Assembly: GCF_001426905.1 (NCBI RefSeq)
Contig: NZ_LMFQ01000024.1
Coordinates: 192,669 to 256,668 of the forward strand
DNA length: 64,000 nt
From: Caulobacter sp. Root1455
GTDB taxonomy: Bacteria > Pseudomonadota > Alphaproteobacteria > Caulobacterales > Caulobacteraceae
Reading direction: 5' to 3'
Shown here: positions 56,391 to 64,000 of the stretch, piece after piece
Layout of the letters: each line of letters begins with the position of its first letter
Numbering within the stretch: the stretch's first letter is position 1
The notes under the pieces: model-generated
Database searches by the model: none
The model's input: only the letters and a program-made list of their open reading frames with translations
What the model was told of the DNA's origin: nothing
Position numbers and translations under genes: made by a program

Positions 56391-56592
56391 GGGGACATGC
56401 ACTCATGCCACGGCTCCGGCCGGGTTGCAGAGGGTTTGCCGTGAGTGCGTGTCCCCAACGTCACCCGTTGCGTTGGACGCTCTTGGCACCGAGAGAGCCT
56501 GGAAGTGTCGGGGATGTCGTTGGGGACACGCACTCACCCCACGCTTCGGAGATGATTTGGCGAGGCGTTGCCGTGAGAGCATGTCCCCGGTT
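56391..56592. repeat. Two REP-like inverted repeats with GGGGACA ends
   Basis: GGGGACATGCACTCATGCC (56392-56410) pairs with CCGTGAGTGCGTGTCCCC (56440-56457). A second, GGGGACACGCACTCAC (56522-56537), pairs with GCCGTGAGAGCATGTCCCC (56570-56588). They resemble REP/RAYT-type elements; no RAYT transposase gene is in the window. Confidence 0.7.
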
Positions 56593-56596
56593 GGCG

Positions 56597-57033
56597 TCTA
56601 TGCTCGGCGCATAGCCAACAAACACCAGCGATTTCAACGCCCTGAACTTTCTCGACCCGATTTGGTCCTCACCCTCCAAACCGCCCGTATCCTTATCCCA
56701 CCTCGCCGCATGGAAAGGGCGCATGGCCAGCGACCGATGCGGCGGCGGGGGGCGATCGAGCGGGAAGCTCTGTCGGCGGTGTTGTCCGCGTGGGTATGGA
56801 CAACATCAAACCTCACGTCTCCAGGGCCGGCCGGGCATGGAACACAGAAACGGCGTGGCGTGAGGGCTGACCTAGCAGCAGGCGGGCGGTGACGCGCTCG
56901 CGGTCCGGGACCGGGTTTCGTTGACCTGGCCCGCCCGTCGGAGGCTTCAAGGCGGCGAGGCCCTAACAGGGCTCAGCGTCGCGAGCTTCCGGATAACGAC
57001 CGCGCGGAGCGTCAGGCTTCGTCGAAACGGTAT
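56597..57033. repeat. Second copy of the dispersed element, inverted relative to 1-540
   Basis: 56597-56770 matches the reverse complement of about 335-510; 56985-57033 matches the reverse complement of 92-141. The bases between the two blocks are not obviously shared. Confidence 0.75.
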
Positions 57034-57128
57034 TTGTTCAAAGTTCTCCGGACGATGTCCGGCGCTCCGCGACCCTTTCCATCCCTCAGCGAGAGATCGC
57101 GTGAGAACGAAAACCCGCGTGTCCAAGT

Positions 57129-57264
57129 CCCTCCCCCCGTGGGGGAGGTGTCGGCGCAGCCGACGGAGGGGGGAGTGATCGGCAGATGACCGCAATCCGG
57201 ATCGGCGATCCCAAACCTCCCCCCACCGATCGCTGCGCGATCGCCTCCCCCATAGGGGGAGGGC
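57129..57264. repeat. Intergenic palindromic repeat cluster (CCTCCCC/GGGGAGG)
   Basis: Hairpins such as CTCCCCCCGTGGGGGAG and GGTGTCGGCGCAGCCGAC in the left half and CGATCGCTGCGCGATCG in the right half lie between the flanking CCCTCCCC and GGGGGAGGG. It recalls the repeat at 27542-27660. Confidence 0.7.
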
Positions 57265-57272
57265 CTTGGCCC

Positions 57273-58127
57273 CTACTTCTCCAGCCGCGCCACCAGGCTG
57301 GACGTGTCCCACCGATTCCCGCCCATCGCCTGGACCTCGCCGTAGAAGCCGTCGATCAGCGCCGTGCCTTCCAGCTTGGCGCCGTTGACGGCCGCCTCGG
57401 CCAGGGCGATGCCCAGGTCCTTGCGCATCCAGTCCACCGCGAAGCCGAAGTCGAACTGGCCCTCGGACATGGTCTTCCAGCGGTTCTCCATCTGCCAGGA
57501 CTGGGCGCTGCCCTTGGAGATGGCGGCCAGCACGTCATCGGTCGGCAGGCCGGCCCGCTTGGCGAAGTGCAGCGCCTCGGCCACGCCCTGGACCACGCCG
57601 GCGATGGCGATCTGGTTGCACATCTTGGTCAGCTGCCCCGCACCCGACGGACCCATCAGGCGGATGGCCTTGGCGTAGGCCAGCAGCACGGGCTCGACCC
57701 GGGCATAGGCGGCCGCGTCGCCGCCGGCCATGATCGTCAGCTGGCCGTTCTCGGCCCCCGCCTGACCGCCCGACACCGGGGCGTCGACGAACCAGCGGCC
57801 GACGGCCCGCGCGGCGGCGTCCATCTCGCGGGCCACGGTGGCCGAGGTGGTGGTGTGGTCGACGATGACGCCGCCCTCCGCCATGGCCGGCAGCACCTGC
57901 GCCACGACGTCGCGCACGTCGTCGTCATTGCCGACGCACAGGCAGACCAGCTCGGCCCCCGCCACCGCCTCGGCGATCGTCGCCTTGGACGCGCCGCCGT
58001 GCTTTTCGACCCAGCGCGCGGCCTTTTCCGGCGTGCGGTTAAAGACGGTCACCGCGTGGCCGGCGGCCTTCAGGTGGCCCGCCATCGGGAAGCCCATCAC
58101 GCCCAGGCCGATAAACGCCGTCTTCAT
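57273..58127 (-). CDS. NAD(P)-dependent beta-hydroxyacid dehydrogenase
   Basis: The 284-residue protein belongs to the 3-hydroxyisobutyrate/tartronate semialdehyde reductase family. Rossmann motif TAFIGLGVMGFPMAGHL, VFNRTPEKA (NADP-type Arg), the signature FVDAPVSGGQAGAENGQL, and Lys in GQLTKMCNQIAIAG. Substrate uncertain (glyoxylate or succinic semialdehyde reductase activity is possible). The ATG at 58127 is preferred over the 58202 extension. It is a paralogue of mmsB at 45436. Confidence 0.93.
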   Translation of the reverse strand: MKTAFIGLGVMGFPMAGHLKAAGHAVTVFNRTPEKAARWVEKHGGASKATIAEAVAGAELVCLCVGNDDDVRDVVAQVLPAMAEGGVIVDHTTTSATVAREMDAAARAVGRWFVDAPVSGGQAGAENGQLTIMAGGDAAAYARVEPVLLAYAKAIRLMGPSGAGQLTKMCNQIAIAGVVQGVAEALHFAKRAGLPTDDVLAAISKGSAQSWQMENRWKTMSEGQFDFGFAVDWMRKDLGIALAEAAVNGAKLEGTALIDGFYGEVQAMGGNRWDTSSLVARLEK

Positions 58128-58256
58128 GCCGCGAACTCCCAAAAAGCGACCGGTGTGGAAGACGCCCGACATCGCCCTTCGCGGCCCCGATCGCAACGGC
58201 ATTTTAACGTCCAGCCGTCACGTTCGCTCGAACAGGGTTAAGCAGGCTTAAGCGAA

Positions 58257-59156
58257 ATGGCCGTCAGCGGCGAACAGCCGATCGTCATCAAGAAGGTCAA
58301 GAAGGTCATCGGCGGGGGTCACCACGGCGGCGCCTGGAAGGTGGCCTATGCCGACTTCGTGACCGCCATGATGGCCTTCTTCCTGCTGATGTGGCTGCTG
58401 AACACGACCACCCCGGAGCAGAAGCTGGGCATCGCCGACTATTTCGCGCCGGCCTCGATCTCGTCCAGCACCAGCGGCTCGGGCGGCATCCTGGGCGGCA
58501 CCTCGCTGGGCGACGACGGCGCCAAGGCCGACGGCAAGATGTCGGTCATCCAGCAGATGGCCCCCGAAGCCCCGACCGAGACCAACAAGGACGGCCAGAG
58601 CACCGCTTCGGCCAGCCTCGACTCGGCCAGCGAACAGGCCTTGCGCGACGCCCTGGCCAAGAAGGAGCAGGACAGCTTCGCCTCGGCCGCCCAGTCGCTG
58701 CGCCAGTCGCTGCAGGACATGCCCGAGCTGGCGGAACTGTCCAAGCAGATCATGATCGACCAGACCCCCGAGGGTCTGCGCATCCAGCTGATCGACCAGG
58801 ACGGCCGCTCGATGTTCAAGGAGAACTCGCGCGAACCGAACGATCGGGCCCGCATCCTGCTGCGCGCCGTCGCCAGGGTGATCAACCAGCTGCCCAACCG
58901 CATCACCATTTCGGGCCACACCAGCGCCAGCTCGGCCGGCAAGCGCGCCGACAGCGACTGGGCCCTGTCGGCCGAGCGCGCCGACGCTTCGCGCCAGGTG
59001 CTGCGCGGGGCCGGCGTCGACGAGGACCGCATCTACCAGGTCTCGGGCAAGGCCAATTCCGAGCCGCTGTACGCGGACGATCCCACTCTGGCGGGCAACC
59101 GACGCATCTCGATCGTGCTCCTGCGCGAAAAGCCGGTGCTTCCCGATGGTCTCTGA
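58257..59156 (+). CDS. motB: Flagellar motor stator protein MotB
   Basis: MotB, 299 residues, anchors the MotA/MotB proton channel to peptidoglycan. The single TM helix YADFVTAMMAFFLLMWLL carries the proton-carrier Asp33. A plug and Ser/Ala/Gln-rich linker follow; the OmpA-like domain starts near residue 165 (EGLRIQLIDQDGRSMF) with TISGHTSAS and GNRRISIVLL. No motA is nearby, as in C. crescentus where they are unlinked. No strong Shine-Dalgarno sequence precedes the ATG. Confidence 0.97.
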   Translation: MAVSGEQPIVIKKVKKVIGGGHHGGAWKVAYADFVTAMMAFFLLMWLLNTTTPEQKLGIADYFAPASISSSTSGSGGILGGTSLGDDGAKADGKMSVIQQMAPEAPTETNKDGQSTASASLDSASEQALRDALAKKEQDSFASAAQSLRQSLQDMPELAELSKQIMIDQTPEGLRIQLIDQDGRSMFKENSREPNDRARILLRAVARVINQLPNRITISGHTSASSAGKRADSDWALSAERADASRQVLRGAGVDEDRIYQVSGKANSEPLYADDPTLAGNRRISIVLLREKPVLPDGL

Positions 59157-59284
59157 GGTCGTCCGCGACGCGATGACGCTCAAGCGCGCTGCACAGCTTG
59201 CGCAACCGTCGCGGATGCCGCCTAATCCCTTATCGGCCCGGCACCACGGGCGAGGTCACTAACCAGAGGGATCGGGCGCTTTCC

Positions 59285-60136
59285 GTGACGCAGCACTTTC
59301 CGACGCGACAGCTGCGCTTCTTCCTCACGGCGCCCACGCCTTGCCCCTATCTGCCCGGACGCGAGGAGCGGAAGGTCTTCGCCCACCTGCCGCTGTCCGA
59401 CGGCCCCACCGTCAATGACAGCCTGACCCAGGTCGGCTTCCGTCGCTCCCAGAACATCGCCTATCGGCCCGCCTGCGAGACCTGCCGCGCCTGCCAGTCG
59501 GCCCGCGCCCCGGTCGCCGACTACGTGTTCTCGCGGTCGGAACGCAAGGTCCTGACCCGCAACACCGATCTGGAACGCCACCTGGTCGAGGCCGAGGCCA
59601 CGCTGGAGCAGTTCGAGCTGCTGCGCCGCTACCTGCTGACCCGTCACGCCGACGGCGGCATGGCCGAGATGACCTGGCCCGACTATGTGGCCATGGTCGA
59701 GGACACGGCGGTCCGCACCCACCTGATCGAATACCGCCTGCGCTCGCAGGACCGCGGTCCAGGCGACCTGATCGCCTGCGTGCTGGTCGACGTGCTCGCC
59801 GACGGCCTGTCGCTGGTCTACAGCTTCTACGACCCCAGCCTGACCAAGCGCAGCCTGGGCTCGTTCATTATCCTGGACCACATCCTGCAGGCCCAGCTCA
59901 ACGGCCTGCCCTATGTCTATCTGGGCTACTGGGTGCCGGGCAGCGAGAAGATGGCCTACAAGGCCCGCTTCTCGCCGCTGGAGATCCTCAAGCCCGGAGG
60001 CTGGGCCCTGATGTCGGCCCGCGAGCGCGGCGCGCGTCCGCCCAAGCCGGTCGGCTGCGGCTCCAACGCCGGCGTCGAACTCAGCGACGCCGAGCCCGCC
60101 GAGCTCGGGGGTTTCCCGAGCCCGGGCAAGCCCTGA
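59285..60136 (+). CDS. bpt: Aspartate/glutamate leucyltransferase (arginyl-tRNA-protein transferase family)
   Basis: The 283-residue enzyme transfers an aminoacyl group from tRNA to N-terminal Asp or Glu, marking proteins for the N-end rule (ClpS-ClpAP). N-terminal domain: CPYLPGREERKVFAHL, GFRRSQNIAYRPACETCRACQSARAPV with its Cys cluster; C-terminal domain: LIACVLVDVLADGLSLVYSFYDP and YVYLGYWVPGSEKMAYKARF. Start is a GTG with GAGGGATCGGG upstream. Convergent with the SDR gene. Confidence 0.95.
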   Translation: MTQHFPTRQLRFFLTAPTPCPYLPGREERKVFAHLPLSDGPTVNDSLTQVGFRRSQNIAYRPACETCRACQSARAPVADYVFSRSERKVLTRNTDLERHLVEAEATLEQFELLRRYLLTRHADGGMAEMTWPDYVAMVEDTAVRTHLIEYRLRSQDRGPGDLIACVLVDVLADGLSLVYSFYDPSLTKRSLGSFIILDHILQAQLNGLPYVYLGYWVPGSEKMAYKARFSPLEILKPGGWALMSARERGARPPKPVGCGSNAGVELSDAEPAELGGFPSPGKP

Positions 60137-60138
60137 AC

Positions 60139-60909
60139 CTAGCGCGCGAAGCTGACCCCGCCGTCCACGGTGACGGCCGATCCCATCACATAGTCCCCGG
60201 CCCGCGAGGCCAGGTAGATGGCCGCCCCGGCCATGTCCTCGGTCGTGCCGATCCGGCCGGCCGGAATGGCCTTGGACACCGCGTCGGCGTGGTCGCGGGC
60301 CACCTTGTTCATGTCCGAGGCGAAGGCGCCGGGCGCGATGCAGCTGACGGCGATGTTGTCCGCCGCCAGGCGCAGGGCCATGCGCTTGGTCATGTGCAGC
60401 AGGCCGGCCTTGGACGCGCCGTAGGGATAGGTCTCGTCGTGGGTCACCGACTGGCCGTCGATCGAGGCGATGTTGATCACCTTGGCCACGTGGTCCTTGC
60501 CCGCCGCCCGCAGATGGCCGATCAGGGCCTGGGTCAGGAAGAACGGCGTCTTCATGTTCAGGTCCACGACCTTGTCCCAGCCGCTCTCGGGGAAGGTGTC
60601 GAATTCCGCGCCCCAGGCGGCGCCGGCGTTGTTGACCAGGATGTCCAGCTTGTCCTCGCGCTCGGCGATCCGCGCCACCAGGCCGTTGATGCCTTCCAGG
60701 GTCGAGACGTCGGCCGGCAGCGAGACGCATTCGCCGATCGCCGACAGCTCCTCGGCGGTCGCGTCGCAGGCGGCGGCCTTGCGGGCCGAGACGTACACAC
60801 GGCGGGCGCCGTAGGTCAGGAAGCCCTCGGCGATCATCTTGCCGATGCCGCGCGAGCCGCCGGTGACCAGGGCCACGCGGCCCTTCAGGGAAAACAGGTT
60901 CTGCATCAT
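60139..60909 (-). CDS. SDR-family oxidoreductase
   Basis: The 256-residue classical short-chain dehydrogenase has cofactor motif VTGGSRGIGKMIAEG, NNAGAA, catalytic Ser in INIASIDGQSV and the Tyr-x3-Lys motif YGASKAG. The C-terminal GSAVTVDGG is typical of 3-oxoacyl-ACP reductase-like and RhlG-type members. The substrate is unknown. It is the third gene after the oxidoreductase pair at 60921-62833, separated by 11 bases, and is likely in one operon with them. Confidence 0.95.
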   Translation of the reverse strand: MMQNLFSLKGRVALVTGGSRGIGKMIAEGFLTYGARRVYVSARKAAACDATAEELSAIGECVSLPADVSTLEGINGLVARIAEREDKLDILVNNAGAAWGAEFDTFPESGWDKVVDLNMKTPFFLTQALIGHLRAAGKDHVAKVINIASIDGQSVTHDETYPYGASKAGLLHMTKRMALRLAADNIAVSCIAPGAFASDMNKVARDHADAVSKAIPAGRIGTTEDMAGAAIYLASRAGDYVMGSAVTVDGGVSFAR

Positions 60910-60920
60910 GGACTGGTCTT

Positions 60921-61859
60921 TCAGAAGCTGCGGCCGGCGCTGAGCGCGCCCAGCCGCTGGGTGATTTCAAAGAATTGCGCGACGGTCTCGTCGATGATCT
61001 GGGCGGCCGGCTTGACCTCGTCTATCAGGCCCACGGTTTGGCCCGCCAGGGCCGGCGCGGCTTCCATGTCGCCGCCGAAATAGACGCCCAGTATGCCCTT
61101 CAGGGCGTCGGGCGGCATGAGGCCCGCGTCGTAAATCTCACGGGTTCGCTCGGACTTCAGGGCGCGGATGCAGGGGCTGGCCTTCTTGTTCAGCACCCAG
61201 GTGCCGGTTTCCTTGGAGCCCGTGATCGCGGCCTTGTAGTTGGCGTGCACCGGGCTTTCGGCGGCGCTGACGAAACGGGTGCCCATCTGCACGCCCTCGG
61301 CGCCCAGGGCGAAGGCGGCGGCCATGCCGCGGCCGTCGCAGATGCCGCCGGCGGCGATCAACGGCACGTCGACCCGGGCGCGGATGGCCTGCAGCAGCAC
61401 CAGGGTCGAGACCTCCTCGGGATTCTTGAAGCCCCCGCCCTCGGCCCCCTCGACCACCAGGCCATCGACGCCCGCCTCGACGCATTTGACCGCCGCGTCC
61501 ACGGTCGGCACGGCGTGGTAGACCACGATCCCGGCGTCCTGCAGCGGACCGACGAACTTGGCCGGACTGCCGGCCGAGGTGGTGACGAACTTGACCCCGC
61601 TCTCGCAGACGAAGCGCAGCATGGCGTCGTCCTTCAGGAACAGGATCGGCAGGTTGACCCCGAACGGCAGGCCGCTGTCGGCCATCTTGCGGATCTCGGC
61701 CTTGCAGTTTTCCGTCTCGCCCGAGGAGGTCTCGATCACCCCCAGCCCGCCGGCCCGCGAGACGGCGCTGGCCAGCGGATAGCGGGCGATCCAGCCCATC
61801 GGGGCCTGGACGATCGGATACTTGGCGCCCGTGTGGGCCAGGACTCGGTTGCCGCTCAT
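60921..61859 (-). CDS. Nitronate monooxygenase-family flavoprotein
   Basis: The 312-residue FMN TIM-barrel protein has PIVQAPMGWIARYPLASAVS at the N-terminus, FGVNLPIL, VFAL-like AGGICDGRGMAAAFALGAEGVQMGTRFV and the phosphate-binding Gly-rich region typical of the NMO/2-nitropropane dioxygenase family. It oxidises alkyl nitronates or related compounds, or acts as an enoyl reductase relative. It starts ATG overlapping the stop of the upstream quinone reductase gene (ATGA). Confidence 0.92.
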   Translation of the reverse strand: MSGNRVLAHTGAKYPIVQAPMGWIARYPLASAVSRAGGLGVIETSSGETENCKAEIRKMADSGLPFGVNLPILFLKDDAMLRFVCESGVKFVTTSAGSPAKFVGPLQDAGIVVYHAVPTVDAAVKCVEAGVDGLVVEGAEGGGFKNPEEVSTLVLLQAIRARVDVPLIAAGGICDGRGMAAAFALGAEGVQMGTRFVSAAESPVHANYKAAITGSKETGTWVLNKKASPCIRALKSERTREIYDAGLMPPDALKGILGVYFGGDMEAAPALAGQTVGLIDEVKPAAQIIDETVAQFFEITQRLGALSAGRSF

Positions 61860-62833
61860 TTTTCGCCTGCTTGGGGGATCAGCAGCACCCGGCCGACGGC
61901 CTGACGGCTCTCGATATAGGCGTGGGCGGCGGCGGCTTCCGACAGCGGAAAGGTCCGGTCGAGCAGCACCTGAAGCTCGGCGCGCGCGGCCTCGTCGATC
62001 AGGGTCTGGATCATGTCGTGCACGCGGTCGGTCATGATCTCCGCGCCCAGGAACACGCCGGTCAGGCTGCGGTTGCCGCCCATCAGCGACGAGACGTCCA
62101 CCTTGGTCGGCTCGCGCCCGGCCTGGCCGACCAGCGAGATGCGGCCGCGATAGCCCAGGGCCAGGATGCTGGCCTGCAGGGTGGAGCCGCCGACCGGATC
62201 GACCACCAGGTCCACGCCCTTGCCGCCGGTCAGCTTCATCACCTGTTCGACCACGTCGTCGCGGCGGTAGTTGATCCCGTGGTCCAGGCCGAGGGGCTTG
62301 AGGCGCTCCAGCCGCTCGTCGCTGGAGGCGGTGGCCAGCACCGTCGCCCCGGCCCGCTTGGCCAGCTGGATCGCCGCGACGCCCACGGCCCCGGCTCCGG
62401 CCTGGACCAGAACGGTCTCGCCGGACTTCAGATGACCGGCCCCGAACAGGCACTCGTGCGCCGTCCCGAACGGCACCGGAATCGCGGCGGCCTTGCGCAC
62501 GTCGAAGCCGTCGGGAATCGGCCAGGCATTCCGGGCCGGCACGCTGCGCAGCTCGGCGTGAGAGCCGAAGGCGTTCACCGTCACCACCTTCTGACCGACC
62601 TTCAGGTGGGTGACCTCGGCCCCGACCTCGATGATCTCGCCGGCCGCCTGGTAGCCGACGATGTGCGGGCTGCCCGCCATCACGCCGCCGCCGCGGTTGA
62701 GGGTGTCGCCGCCCTCGATGCTGACCGCCTCGACGCGGATCACCACGCCGCTGGGATAGCAGGGCGGATCGGCGACGTCCTCGTACTTCAGCACGTCCGG
62801 CGAACCGGTTTCGTAATAGACGGCGGCCTTCAT
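61856..62833 (-). CDS. Zinc-type alcohol dehydrogenase/quinone oxidoreductase family protein
   Basis: The 325-residue MDR protein has N-terminal AAVYYETGSPDVLKYEDV, GYQAAGEIIEVGAEV, and the Rossmann motif VLVQAGAGAVGVAAIQLAKRAGATVLATASS. The zinc ligands of true alcohol dehydrogenases are not apparent, so it probably reduces quinones or enones with NADPH. It is first of a three-gene oxidoreductase operon (with the nitronate monooxygenase and SDR genes). Confidence 0.93.
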   Translation of the reverse strand: MKAAVYYETGSPDVLKYEDVADPPCYPSGVVIRVEAVSIEGGDTLNRGGGVMAGSPHIVGYQAAGEIIEVGAEVTHLKVGQKVVTVNAFGSHAELRSVPARNAWPIPDGFDVRKAAAIPVPFGTAHECLFGAGHLKSGETVLVQAGAGAVGVAAIQLAKRAGATVLATASSDERLERLKPLGLDHGINYRRDDVVEQVMKLTGGKGVDLVVDPVGGSTLQASILALGYRGRISLVGQAGREPTKVDVSSLMGGNRSLTGVFLGAEIMTDRVHDMIQTLIDEAARAELQVLLDRTFPLSEAAAAHAYIESRQAVGRVLLIPQAGEK

Positions 62834-62877
62834 GACACGCTCCCTAGGCTTTGTTTTATTGGCCCTTCGCGGGGCGG

Positions 62878-64000
62878 TTACTGCGCAGGATCGACCAGGG
62901 CCTGGTAGACCAGGGTGGCGGCGTCGTCGTTGATCTTGGCCAGGGCCGGGTCGATCTCCTTGGCCAGGATGTGGATCATCCCCAGCATGAAGAGGTCGTT
63001 CTTGGGGTCGACCCAGAACCAGGTCCCGGCGGCCCCACCCCAGCTGTAGGTCCCCTCGCCTTGCAGGGTGCCGTCCCGGGCCGGGTCGGTGACCACCGCG
63101 AAGTCCAGGCCGAAGCCCACGCCCTTCGCCGGCGAGAACGACGCGTCGGGCGCCGTCATCACGATGTCGGTCAGGTGGTTGGACGCCATCAGCCTTACCG
63201 TGCCCGGCGACAGGATGCGCGCCCCGTCCAGCTGCCCGCCGTTCAGCAGCATCTGGGCGAAGCGGGCGTAGTCGGCCGTGGTCGAGACCAGGCCGCCGCC
63301 GCCCGAGGCGATCGCCGGCGGCTTGGTGACGTCCAGCACCATGAAGTTGTCGGCCGGCTTCAGGGCGCGGGTCTTCGGATCGGGAATATAGAGCGCGGCC
63401 AGGCGATCGCTCTTGGCCGGCGGAACCCAGAAGGAGGTCTCGGTCATCTTCAGCGGGTCGAAGATCCGGCTCTTCATGAAATCGGCCAGGCTCATGCCCG
63501 ACAGCCGCTCGACGATCAGCCCCTGGATGTCGACCGAGACGCTGTAGCGCCACTCGGTTCCCGGCTGGCTGGCCAGGGGCAGCTTGACCAGCGTGTTCAG
63601 AAACTCGGCCTGGGTCTTGGAGCTCAGCAAACCGCTGTCGCGATAGGCCTTCTCGACCGGTTGATCCGTGCGCAGACCATAGGCGAAGCCGCCTGTGTGG
63701 CTCATGATCTCGCGCATGGTCGGCGCGCGCGTCGCCGGTTCGGTGATGAAGGTCCCGTCCGGGTTCTGGCCCTTGTAAACCTGCAGATGGGCGAACTCGG
63801 GCACGAACTTGGTGACCGGATCATCCAGACGCCACTTGCCTTCCTCGAACAGGATCATCATCGCCACGCCGGTCACCGGCTTGGTCTGGGAATAGATCCG
63901 GAAGATCGTGTCCTTGGTCATCGGCGCGCCGCCGATGACCTTCTTGCCGAAGGTCTCGTAGCTGACGATCTTGCCGTGACGGGCGACCAGGGTGACCGCG
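62878..64000 (-). CDS. Serine hydrolase, beta-lactamase class C/EstB-type (5' end outside window)
   Basis: The coding frame stays open to the window edge, so the N-terminus is missing; 373 residues are visible. The catalytic SxxK is in IYSQTKPVTGVAM, the second motif YxS in WRYSVSVDIQG, and a C-terminal triad-like region GTYSWGGAAGTWFWVDP follows. It resembles EstB-type esterases and D-aminopeptidase-like class C proteins more than resistance beta-lactamases. A signal peptide would lie beyond 64000. It is followed by the three-gene oxidoreductase operon. Confidence 0.93.
   Translation of the reverse strand, partial: AVTLVARHGKIVSYETFGKKVIGGAPMTKDTIFRIYSQTKPVTGVAMMILFEEGKWRLDDPVTKFVPEFAHLQVYKGQNPDGTFITEPATRAPTMREIMSHTGGFAYGLRTDQPVEKAYRDSGLLSSKTQAEFLNTLVKLPLASQPGTEWRYSVSVDIQGLIVERLSGMSLADFMKSRIFDPLKMTETSFWVPPAKSDRLAALYIPDPKTRALKPADNFMVLDVTKPPAIASGGGGLVSTTADYARFAQMLLNGGQLDGARILSPGTVRLMASNHLTDIVMTAPDASFSPAKGVGFGLDFAVVTDPARDGTLQGEGTYSWGGAAGTWFWVDPKNDLFMLGMIHILAKEIDPALAKINDDAATLVYQALVDPAQ

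Larger units (their letters stand above)
56373..57272. other. 900-base repeat-rich intergenic region
   Basis: No credible gene. Contents in order: two REP-like palindromes (56391-56592), the inverted copy of the element seen at 1-540 (56597-56770 and 56985-57033), a stretch with no recognisable feature, and a palindromic repeat cluster (57129-57264). The region lies between the COX IV-like gene and the beta-hydroxyacid dehydrogenase gene. Confidence 0.75.

Noticed and set aside
55728..56402. 224-codon minus-strand frame
   Set aside because: The upstream two thirds is antisense to the COX IV-like gene; only the last 81 codons from 55973 look like a protein.
56373..57272. Search for a gene in the 900-base gap
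   Set aside because: All frames are short or overlap repeats, and none shows a signal peptide, domain or ribosome binding site.
58238..58251. TTAA-N6-TTAA upstream of motB, resembling a CtrA box
   Set aside because: The spacer is 6 rather than 7 and the site lies 5 bases from the start codon, so it cannot be a normal promoter element; probably chance.

Overview
This is a gene-dense, roughly two-thirds GC window from an alphaproteobacterium of the Caulobacterales, most likely Caulobacter. The call rests on gene content and order: a TonB-dependent receptor of the Xanthomonas/Caulobacter type, a MucR/Ros regulator, ALA-synthase-type hemA, a UQCC chaperone-yceD-plsX-fabH-ihfA-merR block with divergent bamE, a complex I NDUFS4 homologue, a class I PHA synthase, a type 2 argC and aa3-oxidase small subunits. 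Nearly all of it is chromosomal housekeeping. I see no prophage, CRISPR array, insertion sequence, toxin-antitoxin or defence island.

Layout. 1-540 is intergenic and carries a dispersed repeat. 541-6948 is a small uptake/catabolic locus: a Tat-exported protein of unknown activity in an operon with a hexuronate-type MFS transporter, divergent from a large TonB-dependent receptor. 7185-9432 holds four tRNA genes, an NDUFS4-like complex I subunit, a DUF192 protein and a double cold-shock-domain protein. 9502-16861 is recJ, class I and class II fructose bisphosphatases side by side, hom, an aminotransferase and a lipoprotein. 16957-23853 contains phaC, a SoxR/monooxygenase pair around a clear SoxR box, a DUF1287 protein, argC, an SGNH-like protein and rplM-rpsI. 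24175-27530 holds an alkaline phosphatase, heme A synthase and two small membrane proteins; a tRNA-Pro follows.

27911-32699 is the conserved lipid/IHF block plus bamE. 32873-38025 has a stand-alone receiver protein, a DASS/TrkA-C transporter, a small basic periplasmic protein and the proton-pumping pyrophosphatase hppA. 38278-39157 has two exported proteins beside a low-GC patch. 39377-43315 is thiL-nusB-ribH-nrdR-glyA, followed by a divergent mucR and by hemA. 45436-51957 carries three valine-degradation enzymes (isobutyryl-CoA dehydrogenase-like, HIBYL-CoA hydrolase, MmsB), interleaved with a lipoprotein methyltransferase, a phosphatase and a hybrid histidine kinase. 52165-56372 has DUF2147, a peptidase-like hydrolase, hemB with a small unknown gene and a NUDIX gene, and a COX subunit IV-like protein. 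56373-57272 is a repeat-rich gap. 57273-64000 ends with a beta-hydroxyacid dehydrogenase, motB, the aminoacyl-protein transferase bpt, an SDR, a nitronate monooxygenase/quinone reductase pair and a serine hydrolase cut by the window edge.

The features most worth checking are the SoxR box and its monooxygenase, the unknown Tat enzyme of the uronate-type locus, the lipoprotein methyltransferase, the 16-bp tandem repeats upstream of hemA, the MucR protein with an eroded zinc site, and the dispersed repeats. None amounts to a clearly new multi-gene system. Most long ORFs in other frames are GC-driven shadows and were left out.
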